Assembly: GCA_021286925.1 (NCBI GenBank)
Contig: JAJTBL010000128.1
Coordinates: 1-5,620, forward strand
DNA length: 5,620 nucleotides
DNA from: Spirochaetia bacterium
GTDB lineage: Bacteria; Spirochaetota; Spirochaetia; Treponematales; Rectinemataceae
Reading direction: 5' to 3'
Numbering within the stretch: position 1 is the first letter of the stretch; each line of letters starts with the position of its first letter. Position numbers and translations under genes: made by a program. The notes under the pieces are model-generated. The model ran no database searches, had not been told where the DNA came from, and was given only the letters and a program-made list of their open reading frames with translations. Shown here one piece after another: positions 5,419 through 5,620 of this stretch.

Positions 5419-5620
5419 ATGGAAAATGAACAGATTGAAATCGGTGTTTCTGACAGGCGGCTTTTCGTCCGGCCGATTGGTCATGTCACCGCAAAGCTCT
5501 GCCAGGTCCTCAAGACACGGCTTTTTTCTCTGATAGAGACAGCAGGGTTCGAACAGATTGAATTCGACATGAGCGCCTGTAAATATATGGATTCGACGTT
5601 TCTCGGGTTGCTGCTTTTAC
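5419..5620 (+). CDS. STAS-domain protein, anti-anti-sigma-factor-like (3' end cut by window edge)
   Basis: The first 67 residues of a small STAS-domain protein are visible and the C-terminus lies outside the window. STAS proteins of the SpoIIAA/RsbV type bind and sequester anti-sigma-factor kinases, and their state is set by phosphorylation of a conserved serine. The strand-helix-strand pattern fits: a beta strand with LFVRPIGHVTA (15-25), the helix CQVLKTRLFSLIE (28-40), a strand IEFDMSACKYMD (47-58), then the phospho-acceptor region DSTFLGLLL with Ser59 (57-67). The fold and serine motif are clear; the partner kinase or sigma factor cannot be told from here. It diverges from mutS. Single-domain length cannot be confirmed, so it could be the N-terminal part of a larger response-type regulator. 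Confidence 0.82.
   Translation, partial: MENEQIEIGVSDRRLFVRPIGHVTAKLCQVLKTRLFSLIETAGFEQIEFDMSACKYMDSTFLGLLLL

Noticed and set aside
4581..5429. Long plus-strand open frame of 282 codons opposite mutS
   Set aside because: It lies almost wholly antisense to mutS, whose motifs are unmistakable. It resembles no family I recognise, and the frame is a by-product of mutS codon use.
1..5620. Mobile element, CRISPR array or phage insertion
   Set aside because: No transposase or integrase, no evenly spaced direct repeats and no terminal inverted repeats; the genes are ordinary chromosomal ones with uniform character.

Overview
The window is bacterial, gene-dense and mostly housekeeping. It probably comes from a spirochaete (Treponema/Spirochaeta-like). 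The main evidence is the NusA sequence: its N-terminal domain and S1 region (for example GELIIGYYQRERNG and VDLGKVEGIFPKKYQSP) closely resemble the treponemal NusA that I recall. Genus-level placement is inference. Base composition looks balanced, near 50% G+C by eye, and no gene stands out as compositionally foreign.

Layout, right to left along the minus strand: mutS (5363 to 2772), a ComF-family phosphoribosyltransferase gene (2727 to 1987), a regulatory intergenic stretch (1986 to 1716), rimP (1715 to 1251) and nusA (1246 to beyond position 1). On the plus strand at the right edge, a STAS-domain (anti-anti-sigma-like) gene starts at 5419 and runs off the window. It diverges from mutS across a 55-base intergenic gap.

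Functionally there are two minus-strand units. The first is a mutS-comF pair, joining mismatch repair with a competence-type phosphoribosyltransferase of unclear role, 41-44 bases apart. A TATAAT promoter sits directly in front of mutS, so close that the first ATG would be almost leaderless. The second is rimP-nusA, the conserved start of the nusA-infB operon of transcription, ribosome maturation and translation genes. The two genes are 4 bases apart, and the nusA ribosome-binding site lies inside the end of rimP.

The most interesting region is the 271-base gap between comF and rimP. It holds a good sigma-70-type promoter (TTGACG, 17 bases, TATGAT) and, about 35 bases past the predicted transcription start, a textbook intrinsic terminator (8-bp stem, 3-base loop, run of U). 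After these come two TTCGCGAA palindromes and a hairpin abutting the rimP start. A promoter and a terminator ahead of the operon look like an attenuated leader or a short (~60 nt) independent RNA. A Shine-Dalgarno sequence and a GTG codon overlap the terminator, suggesting that ribosome binding could influence termination. No mobile element, CRISPR array, tRNA or rRNA was seen, and no exotic defence or biosynthetic system is evident.
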